The position numbers and the translations under genes are program-made. Shown here piece after piece: positions 9,196 through 16,989 of a DNA stretch of 64,000 nt; the first letter of the stretch is position 1; each line of letters starts with the position of its first letter. The DNA comes from DATLFA01 sp039934635 (GTDB taxonomy: Bacteria; Actinomycetota; Acidimicrobiia; Acidimicrobiales; WLNW01): positions 1 to 64,000 of the forward strand of contig JBDTLT010000011.1 in the NCBI GenBank assembly GCA_039934635.1. Reading direction: 5' to 3'. The notes below the pieces were generated by a model. It was not told the origin of the DNA and did not search any database. It worked only from the letters and a program-made list of their open reading frames with translations.

Positions 9196-9227
9196 TATTT
9201 GTTACTATGGCCGTAGTGGAAATTCTG
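9196..9227 (+). promoter_or_regulatory. Conserved element with ACTA-N6-TAGT repeat upstream of sufB
   Basis: The inverted repeat ACTATGGCCGTAGT lies at 9203-9216, 45-58 nt before the sufB start. About 25 of 31 positions match a second copy at 16,935-16,965 upstream of the other suf operon. TACTAT inside it could be a -10 box, in which case a bound regulator would block transcription. It is a candidate operator for a shared Fe-S or iron regulator; the identity of the regulator is inference. Confidence 0.55.
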
Positions 9228-9260
9228 GATTCCCGACGCGACGCAAAAGGAGCCTGACGC

Positions 9261-10658
9261 ATGGCTGACATTGGCGTTGATCTGAGCCGCTACGCCCTCG
9301 GGTGGCACGACGAAGTTGTTTCCGTCTTCGAGCCCAAGCGTGGCTTGAACGCCGACATCGTCAAAGAGATCTCCGGCATCAAGGGCGAGCCCCAGTGGAT
9401 GCTCGACTTCCGGTTGAAGTCACTGCGCCAATTCGAAAAGCGGCCCATGCCCAATTGGGGCGGCGATCTCTCCGAGATCTACTTCGACAACATCTTCTAT
9501 TACATCAAGCCGACCGACCATCAGGTCGACGCGTGGGATGCCTTGCCCGAGTCGGTGAAAAAGACCTACGAAAAGCTCGGTATTCCCGAGGCCGAGCGCA
9601 AGTACCTCGCGGGGGTCACCGCGCAGTACGAAAGCGAAGTCGTCTTCCATCGCAATCGTGAAGATCTCGCCGGTCTCGGTGTGATCTTCTGCGACATGGA
9701 CACCGCGCTGCGCGAGTACCCCGATGTCGTCAAGAAGCACATGGGCAAGATCATCCCGTCGAACGACAACAAGTTCTCTGCGCTCAACTCCGCCGCGTGG
9801 AGCGGTGGCTCGTTCATCTACGTCCCACCGGGCGTCAAGGTGCCGATGCCGTTGCAGGCCTACTTCCGTATCAACTCGGAGAACATGGGCCAGTTCGAGC
9901 GCACGTTGATCATCGCCGACGAGGGCTCCGAAGTGCATTACATCGAGGGTTGCTCGGCACCGGTCTACACGACCGATTCATTGCATTCGGCGGTCGTCGA
10001 GATCTTCGTCGGCAAGTCGGCTCGAGTGACCTACACGACCATCCAAAACTGGTCCAACAACGTCTTCAACTTGGTCACCAAGCGCGCCCGGGTCGAGGCC
10101 GAGGGCCACATGGAGTGGATCGACGGCAACATCGGTTCGCGTCTCACGATGAAGTACCCCGGTGTCGTCATGGTCGGCCCCAAGGCATCCGGTGAGGTGC
10201 TGTCGGTCGCCTATGCGGGGCAGGGCCAACATCAAGATGCCGGCGCCAAGATGGTGCACGCCGCGCCCGAGACGACCTCCAAAATCGTGTCCAAGTCGAT
10301 CTCCAAGGACGGCGGGCGCACCAGCTATCGCGGTCTGGTGCGGGTCGAAGGCGACGCCTACGGCTGCAAGAGTCATGTGCAGTGCGACGCGCTCATTCTC
10401 GATGACCATTCCATCTCCGACACGTTCCCCTACATGGAGATCGGCGCCAAAGATGCGGTCATCGGCCACGAGGCGACGGTGTCCAAGGTCGCGGACGATC
10501 AACTCTTCTACTTGATGAGCCGCGGGCTCTCGCACGAACAAGCCATGGGCATGATCGTCAACGGCTTCATCGAGCCGGTGACGCGCACGCTGCCGATGGA
10601 GTACGCGGTCGAGTGGTCACGCCTCATCGAACTACAGATGGAAGGCAGCGTCGGCTGA
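9261..10658 (+). CDS. sufB: Fe-S cluster assembly scaffold protein SufB
   Basis: SufB forms the SufBC2D scaffold on which iron-sulfur clusters are built from sulfur delivered by SufS/SufU. The protein has 465 residues, the usual length, with the diagnostic NSAAWSGGSFIYVPPGVKVP segment around residue 175-195 and GQGQHQDAGAKMVH. The conserved cysteine region YGCKSHVQCDAL near residue 370 holds the cluster/persulfide cysteine of the family. AAGGAG precedes the ATG. It opens the plus-strand suf operon and follows the inverted-repeat element at 9196-9227. Confidence 0.97.
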   Translation: MADIGVDLSRYALGWHDEVVSVFEPKRGLNADIVKEISGIKGEPQWMLDFRLKSLRQFEKRPMPNWGGDLSEIYFDNIFYYIKPTDHQVDAWDALPESVKKTYEKLGIPEAERKYLAGVTAQYESEVVFHRNREDLAGLGVIFCDMDTALREYPDVVKKHMGKIIPSNDNKFSALNSAAWSGGSFIYVPPGVKVPMPLQAYFRINSENMGQFERTLIIADEGSEVHYIEGCSAPVYTTDSLHSAVVEIFVGKSARVTYTTIQNWSNNVFNLVTKRARVEAEGHMEWIDGNIGSRLTMKYPGVVMVGPKASGEVLSVAYAGQGQHQDAGAKMVHAAPETTSKIVSKSISKDGGRTSYRGLVRVEGDAYGCKSHVQCDALILDDHSISDTFPYMEIGAKDAVIGHEATVSKVADDQLFYLMSRGLSHEQAMGMIVNGFIEPVTRTLPMEYAVEWSRLIELQMEGSVG

Positions 10659-10724
10659 GCCTGCGAAGCAGCGTGCCATGCCCCCCGCGTGCCGTGCACG
10701 CGGCGGGTTTGGCAAGATGGGGTG

Positions 10725-11084
10725 ATGCCCATGCGGGAAGAGTGCAAGTTCTTCGAGAGTCGGACCTATAAGAACGGTGAGACCGTCCGCAAGTGCGACC
10801 TCGACCTTGCCCCCGAGGCGCCGTGGCGTTGTCCGGAGAACTGCGCGGCGTTCACGCCGCGGATGGCCGACGTCAATTGGGCCCACGGCACGCTCGTGAC
10901 GCCGCCGACGCCCGCCGAGCCGAAGAGCCTCGAAGAAGATCCCGAATCGGTGGCCCGTCTGCTCGACGAAGCCGAGGACATCCTCAACGAAGCCGGACCG
11001 CGCATCGTCGACGAGGTCAATCGCCAGCAGGGTCGAGACCCGGCTCGGCGAAAGTGGTGGCCGTTCGGTCGCGCCGGGCGCTGA
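10725..11084 (+). CDS. Small cysteine-containing protein within the suf operon
   Basis: This 119-residue protein is not recognised. Its N-terminal half holds four cysteines spaced as EEC (residue 7), RKC, RCPENC, a pattern that could bind zinc or an Fe-S cluster. The C-terminal half is acidic and probably helical (EEDPESVARLLDEAEDILNE) and ends in a basic, Trp-containing tail (RRKWWPFGRAGR). It sits between sufB and sufD on the same strand with 66 nt upstream, so a role in cluster assembly is an inference from position only. Start alternatives are the ATGs at 10725 and 10731. Confidence 0.72.
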   Translation: MPMREECKFFESRTYKNGETVRKCDLDLAPEAPWRCPENCAAFTPRMADVNWAHGTLVTPPTPAEPKSLEEDPESVARLLDEAEDILNEAGPRIVDEVNRQQGRDPARRKWWPFGRAGR

Positions 11085-11101
11085 TATTTCCCCTACGCGG
11101 A

Positions 11102-11107
11102 TAGGAT
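11102..11107 (+). promoter_or_regulatory. Candidate leaderless -10 box (TAGGAT) for sufD
   Basis: TAGGAT lies 7 nt before the GTG at 11115, with no ribosome site between. It may give sufD its own internal promoter inside the suf operon. No -35 box is evident. Confidence 0.45.
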
Positions 11108-11114
11108 TATTTCC

Positions 11115-12383
11115 GTGGTTTCGGTCTTTGCCCCCGATGTAGCGCGCTCGCTCGACGGGCCCCAATGGCTTCGCGAATTTCGCCGTGGCGCGGCCGAGCG
11201 GGTTGCAGCGGGTTCCTTGCCCACCGCCGACGAAGAGGTGTGGCGCTACACCCGCATCGGTGATCTCGCCATCGACCGCTTTCACCTGAGCGACGGCGTC
11301 AGCGGTGATGCCCGCACCGTTGCCCAGGTGCAGACCGTGCTCGGCGCCTACAGCGACACCGCCGCGGTAGTCGTCGTGCACAACGGACGGCTCGCGCATG
11401 TCTCGCAATCGGTCGCTCGCGGGCTCTACGTAGGGCCGCTGACCGGCTATCGCGGTGGCGAAACGCTGCTCGGCTCGGCGTCGCCCGCCGCCACCGATCT
11501 CTTCGCGGAGATGAACAACGCATTCGCCGCAGAGCCTCTCGCAGTGGTCGTGGACGCGAACGCCGAGATCGACGCGCCGATTGTGGTCGTGCACTGGAAC
11601 GACGGCGCCGACGCTGCGGTGTTTCCCCGTCTCGTCGTGCGGGCGGGCGCCAACAGTCACGCGCTGCTCGTCGAGCACGCGTTGTCGTCGGGCGACACGT
11701 TGATGCTGGCTCCCGTGGTCGAGATGGTGATCGAGCGCGACGCTCGCTTCGGCTATCTCAACGTGCAGCAGTTGGGTGCGAGCACCTGGCAACTGGCATC
11801 GCATTCTTCGACCGTCGACACCGGTGCCACATTGACCGCGTCAGCCGCGGTTTTCGGTGGCGACTCGGCGCGTCAACGCACCGACTGCCGGCTCATCGGG
11901 CGGGGCGCCACCGGCGTGCTGCAAGCCTTGTATTTCGGCAGCGGTGACCAATTGCTCGACTTCCGCACCTTTCAAGATCACGCGGCGCGCGACACCACGA
12001 GCAATCTGTTGTTCAAAGGCGTCATCGACGATCGGGCCCGCTCGGTCTACACCGGGCTCATCCATGTGCGACCCGATGCCCGGGGGACCAACGCGTTCCA
12101 GACGAACCGCAACATCAAACTCTCTGACGAAGCATGGGCCGAGTCCGTGCCCAACCTCCAGATCGAGAACAACGACGTCAAGTGCAGCCACGCGTCGACC
12201 GTCGGCCCCGTCGACGAAGACCAACGCTTCTATCTGGAGAGTCGCGGTTTGCATCCCTCGCGAGCCGAGCGTTTCATCGTCGCCGGCTTCTTCGACGAGG
12301 TGCTCCACGCCCTGCCGGTCGCCGCCGCTCGTCCGATCGTCGCCGCGGCAATCACCGCCAAACTTGGCGAGGAGTCGAAGTGA
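11115..12383 (+). CDS. sufD: Fe-S cluster assembly protein SufD
   Basis: SufD is the SufB paralogue that completes the SufBC2D complex. The 422-residue sequence has the N-terminal WLREFRRGAAERV and EEVWRYTRI helix motifs, a beta-helix core, and the C-terminal NNDVKCSHASTVGPVDED and YLESRGL signature. The GTG at 11115 has no ribosome site but follows a TAGGAT hexamer at 7 nt. Its stop overlaps the GTG start of the Rieske ferredoxin gene (GTGA), so the two are translationally coupled. Confidence 0.95.
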   Translation: MVSVFAPDVARSLDGPQWLREFRRGAAERVAAGSLPTADEEVWRYTRIGDLAIDRFHLSDGVSGDARTVAQVQTVLGAYSDTAAVVVVHNGRLAHVSQSVARGLYVGPLTGYRGGETLLGSASPAATDLFAEMNNAFAAEPLAVVVDANAEIDAPIVVVHWNDGADAAVFPRLVVRAGANSHALLVEHALSSGDTLMLAPVVEMVIERDARFGYLNVQQLGASTWQLASHSSTVDTGATLTASAAVFGGDSARQRTDCRLIGRGATGVLQALYFGSGDQLLDFRTFQDHAARDTTSNLLFKGVIDDRARSVYTGLIHVRPDARGTNAFQTNRNIKLSDEAWAESVPNLQIENNDVKCSHASTVGPVDEDQRFYLESRGLHPSRAERFIVAGFFDEVLHALPVAAARPIVAAAITAKLGEESK

Positions 12384-12706
12384 AGCAGTTCTTATTGTGC
12401 GCCGTTGACGATCTCGCGCCCGCGACGGCGCGGCGCTTCGACGTAGACGCACACCGCATCGCGCTGGTGCGCATCGACGACGACTTCTACGCCATCGGCG
12501 ACACGTGTTCGCACGCGGACTACTCGCTCTCCGAAGGCGAGGTCAACCTCGAAGAACGCACGCTCGAATGCTGGAAGCACGGCAGCCAGTTCAGCGTCGA
12601 AGACGGACATCCGGTGTCGCTACCCGCCACGCGGCCGGTGCCGGTCTACAAAGTCGTCGTCGAAGACGGCTCGGTCTACGTGTCGATCGAGGCCGGCGAT
12701 GAGTGA
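12380..12706 (+). CDS. Rieske-type [2Fe-2S] ferredoxin
   Basis: This is a small electron carrier of 108 residues of the non-heme oxygenase ferredoxin type. The cluster ligands are visible as CSHADYSLSEGE (C-x-H) and, 17-20 residues later, CWKHGSQF (C-x2-H). Such proteins are often embedded in actinobacterial suf operons, where they may act as a cluster acceptor or electron donor. The start GTG overlaps the sufD stop, and its own end overlaps the sufC1 start by 8 nt, so translation of all three is coupled. Confidence 0.92.
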   Translation: MKQFLLCAVDDLAPATARRFDVDAHRIALVRIDDDFYAIGDTCSHADYSLSEGEVNLEERTLECWKHGSQFSVEDGHPVSLPATRPVPVYKVVVEDGSVYVSIEAGDE

Positions 12707-13487
12707 GCTCGTGATCAGGGGCCTGTACGCGTCGGTGCGGGGCGCGCCCATTCTGCGCGGCGTCGATCTGGTCGTGCGCAGCGGCGAAGTGCACGCGGTG
12801 ATGGGCCCCAATGGGTCGGGCAAATCGACGTTGGCGCATGTGCTGATGGGTAAGCCCGGCTACGAGGTCACCGAGGGTTCGATCACGCTCGATGGTGTCG
12901 ACCTCGTGGGCCTTGCGCCGTGGCAGCGGGCCCGGGCGGGGCTGTTCCTCGGCCTGCAGTATCCCGTCGAGGTACCCGGCGTGCACGTGGGCGAGGTTCT
13001 GGTCGAGGCCCTCGCGGCGGGCGGGCTTTCGCACGAGGCCGCCGACGAACGCATCGCGTCGGAGGCACCCCGCCTCGGACTCGACGACATGTTCTTCACG
13101 CGTGCGCTCAACGTCGATCTCTCGGGCGGCGAGAAGAAGCGCGTCGAGACCTTTCAGCTCGCGGTGCTGCGGCCCAAGATCGCGGTGCTCGACGAGCTCG
13201 ATTCGGGCCTCGATATCGACGCGTTGCGCCTCGTCAGCCGCCGTGTCGAAGACGCGACCAAAGAGTTCGATCTCGGCGTGCTCGCCATCACGCACTACCA
13301 GCGCCTGCTCGAAGTACTGCACGCTGATCACGTGCACATCTTCGCCAACGGTCGCATCAAGGCCAGCGGCGGCCCCGAGCTGGCGTCCGAGCTCGAACGC
13401 ACCGGCTATGCCGCGTGGGCCGACGCCGAGGCCGCGACCGTCGTCGCCGATCCGTTCGCGGATCCCTTCGCGGATCCCTTCGCCTGA
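12699..13487 (+). CDS. sufC: SufC-type ATPase (copy 1)
   Basis: This is the ABC-type ATPase of the Suf scaffold, 262 residues. Walker A is GPNGSGKST, the signature is NVDLSGGEKKR, Walker B runs into AVLDELDSGLDIDALR, and the switch His is in AITHYQRLL. The segment FLGLQYPVEVPGV is SufC-specific. Canonical DETDSGLD is DELDSGLD here, unlike copy 2. The C-terminus carries a DPFADPFADPFA tail encoded by a 12-bp tandem repeat. A second SufC lies in the convergent operon at 16,166-16,906. Confidence 0.95.
   Translation: MSELVIRGLYASVRGAPILRGVDLVVRSGEVHAVMGPNGSGKSTLAHVLMGKPGYEVTEGSITLDGVDLVGLAPWQRARAGLFLGLQYPVEVPGVHVGEVLVEALAAGGLSHEAADERIASEAPRLGLDDMFFTRALNVDLSGGEKKRVETFQLAVLRPKIAVLDELDSGLDIDALRLVSRRVEDATKEFDLGVLAITHYQRLLEVLHADHVHIFANGRIKASGGPELASELERTGYAAWADAEAATVVADPFADPFADPFA
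13449..13484 (+). repeat. Three 12-bp tandem repeats at the 3' end of sufC1
   Basis: GATCCGTTCGCG, GATCCCTTCGCG and GATCCCTTCGCC are adjacent and encode DPFA three times just before the stop. The repeat keeps the frame and probably arose by slippage; the number of units may vary between strains. Confidence 0.9.
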
Positions 13488-13537
13488 TTCGAACGCGTCG
13501 CCGCGGCTCGCCGTCTGGACGTACCGCGAACGTGTCG

Positions 13538-13543
13538 TAGGCT
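13538..13543 (+). promoter_or_regulatory. Candidate leaderless -10 box (TAGGCT)
   Basis: TAGGCT sits 7 nt before the ATG at 13551 with no ribosome site. It would separate the pterin dehydratase from the suf operon. Promoter function is inferred. Confidence 0.42.
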
Positions 13544-13550
13544 CGAAACC

Positions 13551-13850
13551 ATGCCGGTAGATCGCCGTCCCCTGTCCTCCGCCGAGGTCGCCCACCTCGT
13601 CGCGCCACTCGACGGATGGGAGCTCGACGGCGACACGTTGCGGCGTCAGCTGGTCTTCGACTCGTTCGTGCAGGCCTTCGGCTTCATGGCCCAGGTGGCC
13701 CTCATCGCCGAGCGCCTCGACCATCACCCGAACTGGTCCAACGTGTACAACCGCGTCGACATCGCCGTCACGACGCACGATGCGGGCGGCTTGACCGCGC
13801 TCGACTTCGAGTTCGTGCGCCGGGTCGACGCGGTCTTGTCGCGAGCCTGA
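13551..13850 (+). CDS. 4a-hydroxytetrahydrobiopterin dehydratase (PCD/DCoH)
   Basis: The 99-residue protein dehydrates pterin-4a-carbinolamine, regenerating pterin cofactors, or serves related roles in molybdopterin or pterin metabolism. The active-site motif is clear: ERLDHHPNWSNVYNRVDI (residues 54-71), with the paired histidines, followed by TTHDAGGLTALD. No aromatic amino acid hydroxylase is visible in the window, so its substrate here is open. The next gene begins 1 nt after its stop, suggesting a two-gene unit. Confidence 0.9.
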   Translation: MPVDRRPLSSAEVAHLVAPLDGWELDGDTLRRQLVFDSFVQAFGFMAQVALIAERLDHHPNWSNVYNRVDIAVTTHDAGGLTALDFEFVRRVDAVLSRA

Positions 13851-13851
13851 C

Positions 13852-14373
13852 ATGCGCCACGAAATCGAAGGCAGCATCGTCCGTCTGCGCGCGATGGAAC
13901 TCGCCGATGTCCAGTGGTACGACAACTTGCCGATCACGAGTGAGTACGACGACTTTGGCCAGCAGCCGCCGTACAACTCAGTCGATCGCTGGCGCGCCGA
14001 CAAGCTCGTCACCGCCGACAACGGGTTGCTACTGGTCGAACAGATCGCGTCGCGCGAGCGACTGGGTTCTGTCGGGTGGCGCACCGTCACGTGGGGGCCG
14101 TCGTGGCTGTCCCGTTGTATAGAGATCGGCATCTCGCTCATTCCGAGTGCGCGGGGCCGCGGCCTCGGTACCGAGGCGCAGCGGTTACTCGCTCGATTTC
14201 TCTTCGCCGAGACCAATGTGCAACGAATCCAGGCGGTCACCGACGTGACCAACCTTTCCGAGCAGCGTGCGCTCGAAAAAGCGGGCTTCATCGCCGAAGG
14301 AGTGCTGCGCAGCGCGCAACACCGGCGCGGCGACTATCACGACTTGGTGATCTACGCAGTAGTACGCGAATAG
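13852..14373 (+). CDS. GNAT family N-acetyltransferase (RimJ/RimL-like)
   Basis: This protein of 173 residues transfers an acetyl group from acetyl-CoA to an amine. The N-terminal VRLRAMELADVQWY and the acetyl-CoA loop SARGRGLGTEAQRLL near residue 100 are typical, as is the C-terminal ALEKAGFIAEGVLR. This combination fits the RimJ/RimL subgroup that often modifies protein or antibiotic amino groups. It starts directly after the pterin dehydratase stop. The substrate cannot be predicted. Confidence 0.88.
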   Translation: MRHEIEGSIVRLRAMELADVQWYDNLPITSEYDDFGQQPPYNSVDRWRADKLVTADNGLLLVEQIASRERLGSVGWRTVTWGPSWLSRCIEIGISLIPSARGRGLGTEAQRLLARFLFAETNVQRIQAVTDVTNLSEQRALEKAGFIAEGVLRSAQHRRGDYHDLVIYAVVRE

Positions 14374-14441
14374 TGCGTGCTAGTGGGGTGGTCTAACCGC
14401 GGCGGCAGCCGCCCAGCGTTGCGGCGCCGCCGCACCAGAAC

Positions 14442-14459
14442 GACCGCCGCTAGGCGGTC
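14442..14459. terminator. Hairpin between the convergent GNAT gene and sufU
   Basis: GACCGCC-GCTA-GGCGGTC forms a perfect 7-bp stem with a 4-nt loop in the convergent junction. It overlaps the sufU stop codon (14450-14452). There is no T-tract, so terminator activity is uncertain. Confidence 0.45.
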
Positions 14460-14920
14460 GCGTCGTCGAGGCCGATGGCGAGGGTGTTCCAGGCCAACGT
14501 CGCACACTTGATGCGCGATGCGAACTTGACCACGCCGCGGAGCGCTTCGAGGTCACCGAGCTTGATCTCGGCACCGTTGTCGTCGGTCTCGCTCGTCGTG
14601 CCGTCGAGCTCGTTTTCGTGGATCGACATCATCCCTTTGAAGGCACGCGTGGTCGAGCGCGCCTCGTTGACGCTCTTGCCCTTGACCGCGACGCTCATCA
14701 TCGAGGCCGACGCCTTGCTGATCGAGCAGCCCTGACCGGTGATGCGCACGTCTCTGACACGGCCGTCGGCGACGTCGACGTAGACCGCCACCTCGTCACC
14801 GCACAGCGGGTTGAACCCCTCCGCACGATGCGCGGGCGGACACTCGAGGGTGCCGTTGTTACGGGGATTGCGGTAGTGATCGAGGATGATCTCGCGGTAG
14901 AGATCTTCGAGCCCAGGCAT
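14450..14920 (-). CDS. sufU: Fe-S assembly sulfur relay protein SufU
   Basis: SufU is a zinc protein that accepts persulfide sulfur from SufS and passes it to the SufBCD scaffold. It has 156 residues. The conserved ligands are seen in NPLCGDEV (Cys), TGQGCSIS (Cys) and RIKCATLAW (Cys), with YREIILDHYRNPRN at the N-terminus. The insert GTTSETDDNGAEIKLGD before the third Cys region is longer than in IscU, as expected for SufU. The ATG at 14920 lies 16 nt after the sufS stop, the last gene of the minus-strand suf operon. Confidence 0.95.
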   Translation of the reverse strand: MPGLEDLYREIILDHYRNPRNNGTLECPPAHRAEGFNPLCGDEVAVYVDVADGRVRDVRITGQGCSISKASASMMSVAVKGKSVNEARSTTRAFKGMMSIHENELDGTTSETDDNGAEIKLGDLEALRGVVKFASRIKCATLAWNTLAIGLDDATA

Positions 14921-14936
14921 TTGTGACCTCGCGACG

Positions 14937-16166
14937 TCAGATGGCAAAGAATTGGCCGGCGGCCTCGAGCGCATCGGCGAGCCGATCGACATCGGACTCG
15001 TCGTTGTACACGTAGAACGAAGCGCGGGCGGTTGCGGTGATACCGAGCTTGCGCATGAGTGGCTTTGCGCAGTGATGGCCCGCACGTACACAGACACCGT
15101 ATTGATCGAGCACTTGGCTGATGTCGTGCGCGTGGATGTCTTTGTAGGTGAAGGAGAACACGGCACCGCGCTGCGCCGGCTCGGACGGGCCGTAGATGTG
15201 CAAGTCGTCGCCGAAGCGTTCGGTCAGTGTGCGCATGGTGTAAGCGGCGAGGGTGACTTCGTGCTCGCGCACCGCGTCCATGCCGAGGCCGCGGAGGTAG
15301 TCGACCGCCGCGCCCAGCCCGATGATCTCCGCGATGGGGGGAGTGCCCGCTTCGAATTTCCACGGCACGTCGTTGGTGGTGAATCCGTCGAAGCGCACGT
15401 CTCGGATCATTTCGCCGCCGCCCAAGAACGGCGGCATGGCGTCGAGGATCTCTTGGCGACCCCAGAGCACGCCGATGCCCGTCGGGCCGCACATCTTGTG
15501 TCCGCTGAACGCCAACAGGTCGGCGCCGAGTGCGTGCACATCGGTGGCGAGGTGGGGCACGTACTGGCAGGCGTCGATGCACACGGTGGCACCCGCGGCG
15601 TGCGCGGCGTCGGCGATGCGGCGCATCGGAGTGAGCGTGCCGAGGACGTTGGACATCGCAGTGATCGACACGAGCTTGGCGCCGTCGAGGTAGCGATCGA
15701 GCTCGTCGACGCACAACATGCCGTCGTCCCGAATCGGTAGCCACCGCAGCTCGATGCCGCGCTCGGCGGCGAGCATGTGCCACGGCACGATGTTGGCGTG
15801 GTGCTCCATCTCGGTGAGCACGACGGCGTCGCCCTCTTTGAGGTTGGCCCGGCCCCAGGAATGCGCCACGAGGTTGAGCGACTCGGTGGCGTTCTTGGTG
15901 AAGACGACCTCGTTGTAGTCGCCACCGATGAACCCGGCGACCGCGCGGCGCGCGCCTTCCATCTGGTTGGTGGCTTCTTCGGCGATGCGATACACACCGC
16001 GGTGCACGTTGGCGTTGATCGTCTCGTAGTAGGTCGTCATCGCGTCGATCACGACCCGCGGCTTTTGCGACGTCGCGGCGGAGTCGACGTAGACGATGGG
16101 GTGCCCGTCGACCTTTTGGTCGAGCAGAGGGAAGTCCTTCTTGATGCGCTCAGTGTCGAGTGCCAT
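14937..16166 (-). CDS. sufS: Cysteine desulfurase SufS
   Basis: This PLP enzyme removes sulfur from L-cysteine for cluster assembly. It has 409 residues, with the PLP lysine in AFSGHKMCGPTG, EMEHHANIVPW near residue 120, the Asp of VCIDACQYVPH, and the active-site Cys in VRAGHHCAKPLM. This is group II (SufS) rather than IscS because of the HHCA loop and the N-terminal DFPLLDQKV. Its ATG overlaps the sufC2 stop (ATGA), so translation is coupled. Long same-strand extensions upstream of 16166 are the other frame of sufC2 and were rejected. Confidence 0.96.
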   Translation of the reverse strand: MALDTERIKKDFPLLDQKVDGHPIVYVDSAATSQKPRVVIDAMTTYYETINANVHRGVYRIAEEATNQMEGARRAVAGFIGGDYNEVVFTKNATESLNLVAHSWGRANLKEGDAVVLTEMEHHANIVPWHMLAAERGIELRWLPIRDDGMLCVDELDRYLDGAKLVSITAMSNVLGTLTPMRRIADAAHAAGATVCIDACQYVPHLATDVHALGADLLAFSGHKMCGPTGIGVLWGRQEILDAMPPFLGGGEMIRDVRFDGFTTNDVPWKFEAGTPPIAEIIGLGAAVDYLRGLGMDAVREHEVTLAAYTMRTLTERFGDDLHIYGPSEPAQRGAVFSFTYKDIHAHDISQVLDQYGVCVRAGHHCAKPLMRKLGITATARASFYVYNDESDVDRLADALEAAGQFFAI

Positions 16167-16906
16167 CACCGCCAGCTTTCGTAGCCGTCTCTCTCGAGCC
16201 GCTCTACGAGCTCGAGGCCGCCGGTAGCGACGATGCGGCCGTCGATCATGATGTGAACGACATCGGGTACCAGCTCTTCGAGCAAGCGCTGATAGTGCGT
16301 GATCGCGAGCACGCCCATCGAGGGGCGGTCGCGGTGAACTTCGTTGACGCCTTGGGCGACGATGCGCAGCGCGTCGATATCGAGACCCGAGTCGGTCTCG
16401 TCGAGGATCGCCAACTCGGGCTCGAGGATGGCGAGTTGCAGGACCTCGTTGCGTTTCTTCTCGCCACCGGAGAAGCCCTCGTTGAGGTAGCGATCGGCGA
16501 AGGACGAATCCATGCCGAGGCGTTGCATCCACTCCATGATCGACAGCCGCAACTCGAGCACCGAGAGATCGAGGCCCTTGCGGGCGGACAGCGCCTGGCG
16601 CAAGAAGTTGATGACCGAGACGCCGGCGATCTCTTGCGGGTACTGGAAAGCGAGGAACATGCCGGATTTGCCACGCACGTCGGCCGGCCAACTGGAGATG
16701 TCGTCGCCCTTGAAGAGGATCGAGCCTTCGGTCATCGCGTACTCGGGGTTGCCGAGTAGCACATTGGCCAGCGTCGACTTGCCCGAGCCGTTGGGACCCA
16801 AAAGCGCGTGGATCTCGCCGGGGGCGATCGTCAGGTCGACGCCCCGCAGGATCGGGGTGGAACCAGCGCCGGCATGCAGGTTGCGCACCTCGAAGAGCGG
16901 GGTCAT
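16166..16906 (-). CDS. sufC: SufC-type ATPase (copy 2)
   Basis: This is the second SufC of the window, 246 residues. It has Walker A GPNGSGKST, the SufC-specific FLAFQYPQEIAGV, the signature NEGFSGGEKKR, and a canonical LDETDSGLDIDALRIVA, closer to the typical SufC consensus than copy 1. It heads the minus-strand operon sufC2-sufS-sufU. The ATG at 16906 has no ribosome site; TAGACT lies 7 nt upstream and the ACTA-N6-TAGT element about 35 nt upstream, suggesting leaderless transcription under operator control. Confidence 0.95.
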   Translation of the reverse strand: MTPLFEVRNLHAGAGSTPILRGVDLTIAPGEIHALLGPNGSGKSTLANVLLGNPEYAMTEGSILFKGDDISSWPADVRGKSGMFLAFQYPQEIAGVSVINFLRQALSARKGLDLSVLELRLSIMEWMQRLGMDSSFADRYLNEGFSGGEKKRNEVLQLAILEPELAILDETDSGLDIDALRIVAQGVNEVHRDRPSMGVLAITHYQRLLEELVPDVVHIMIDGRIVATGGLELVERLERDGYESWR

Positions 16907-16913
16907 GGCCCGA

Positions 16914-16919
16914 AGTCTA
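16914..16919 (-). promoter_or_regulatory. Candidate leaderless -10 box (TAGACT) for sufC2
   Basis: On the minus strand TAGACT ends 7 nt before the ATG at 16906. The inverted-repeat element at 16,935-16,965 would overlap its -35 region. Confidence 0.5.
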
Positions 16920-16934
16920 GGCAAATCCGAGGGC

Positions 16935-16965
16935 ATTTGCACTATGCCGGTAGTGGTAATTGCGG
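16935..16965. promoter_or_regulatory. Second copy of the suf-associated ACTA-N6-TAGT element
   Basis: CACTA-TGCCGG-TAGTG (16,940-16,955) is a perfect 5-bp inverted repeat. Similarity to the copy before sufB extends beyond the palindrome (ATTTG on the left, GG-AATT--GG on the right). The similarity runs in the same strand sense although the two operons face opposite ways. It is a likely binding site for one regulator controlling both suf operons. Confidence 0.55.
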
Positions 16966-16989
16966 TGTCGAGCGGGCGCGTCGCCGGCC

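Noticed and set aside
14937..16691. SufS with a long N-terminal extension
   Set aside because: The extension is the wrong frame of sufC2. The ATG at 16166 overlaps the sufC2 stop and matches the family start.
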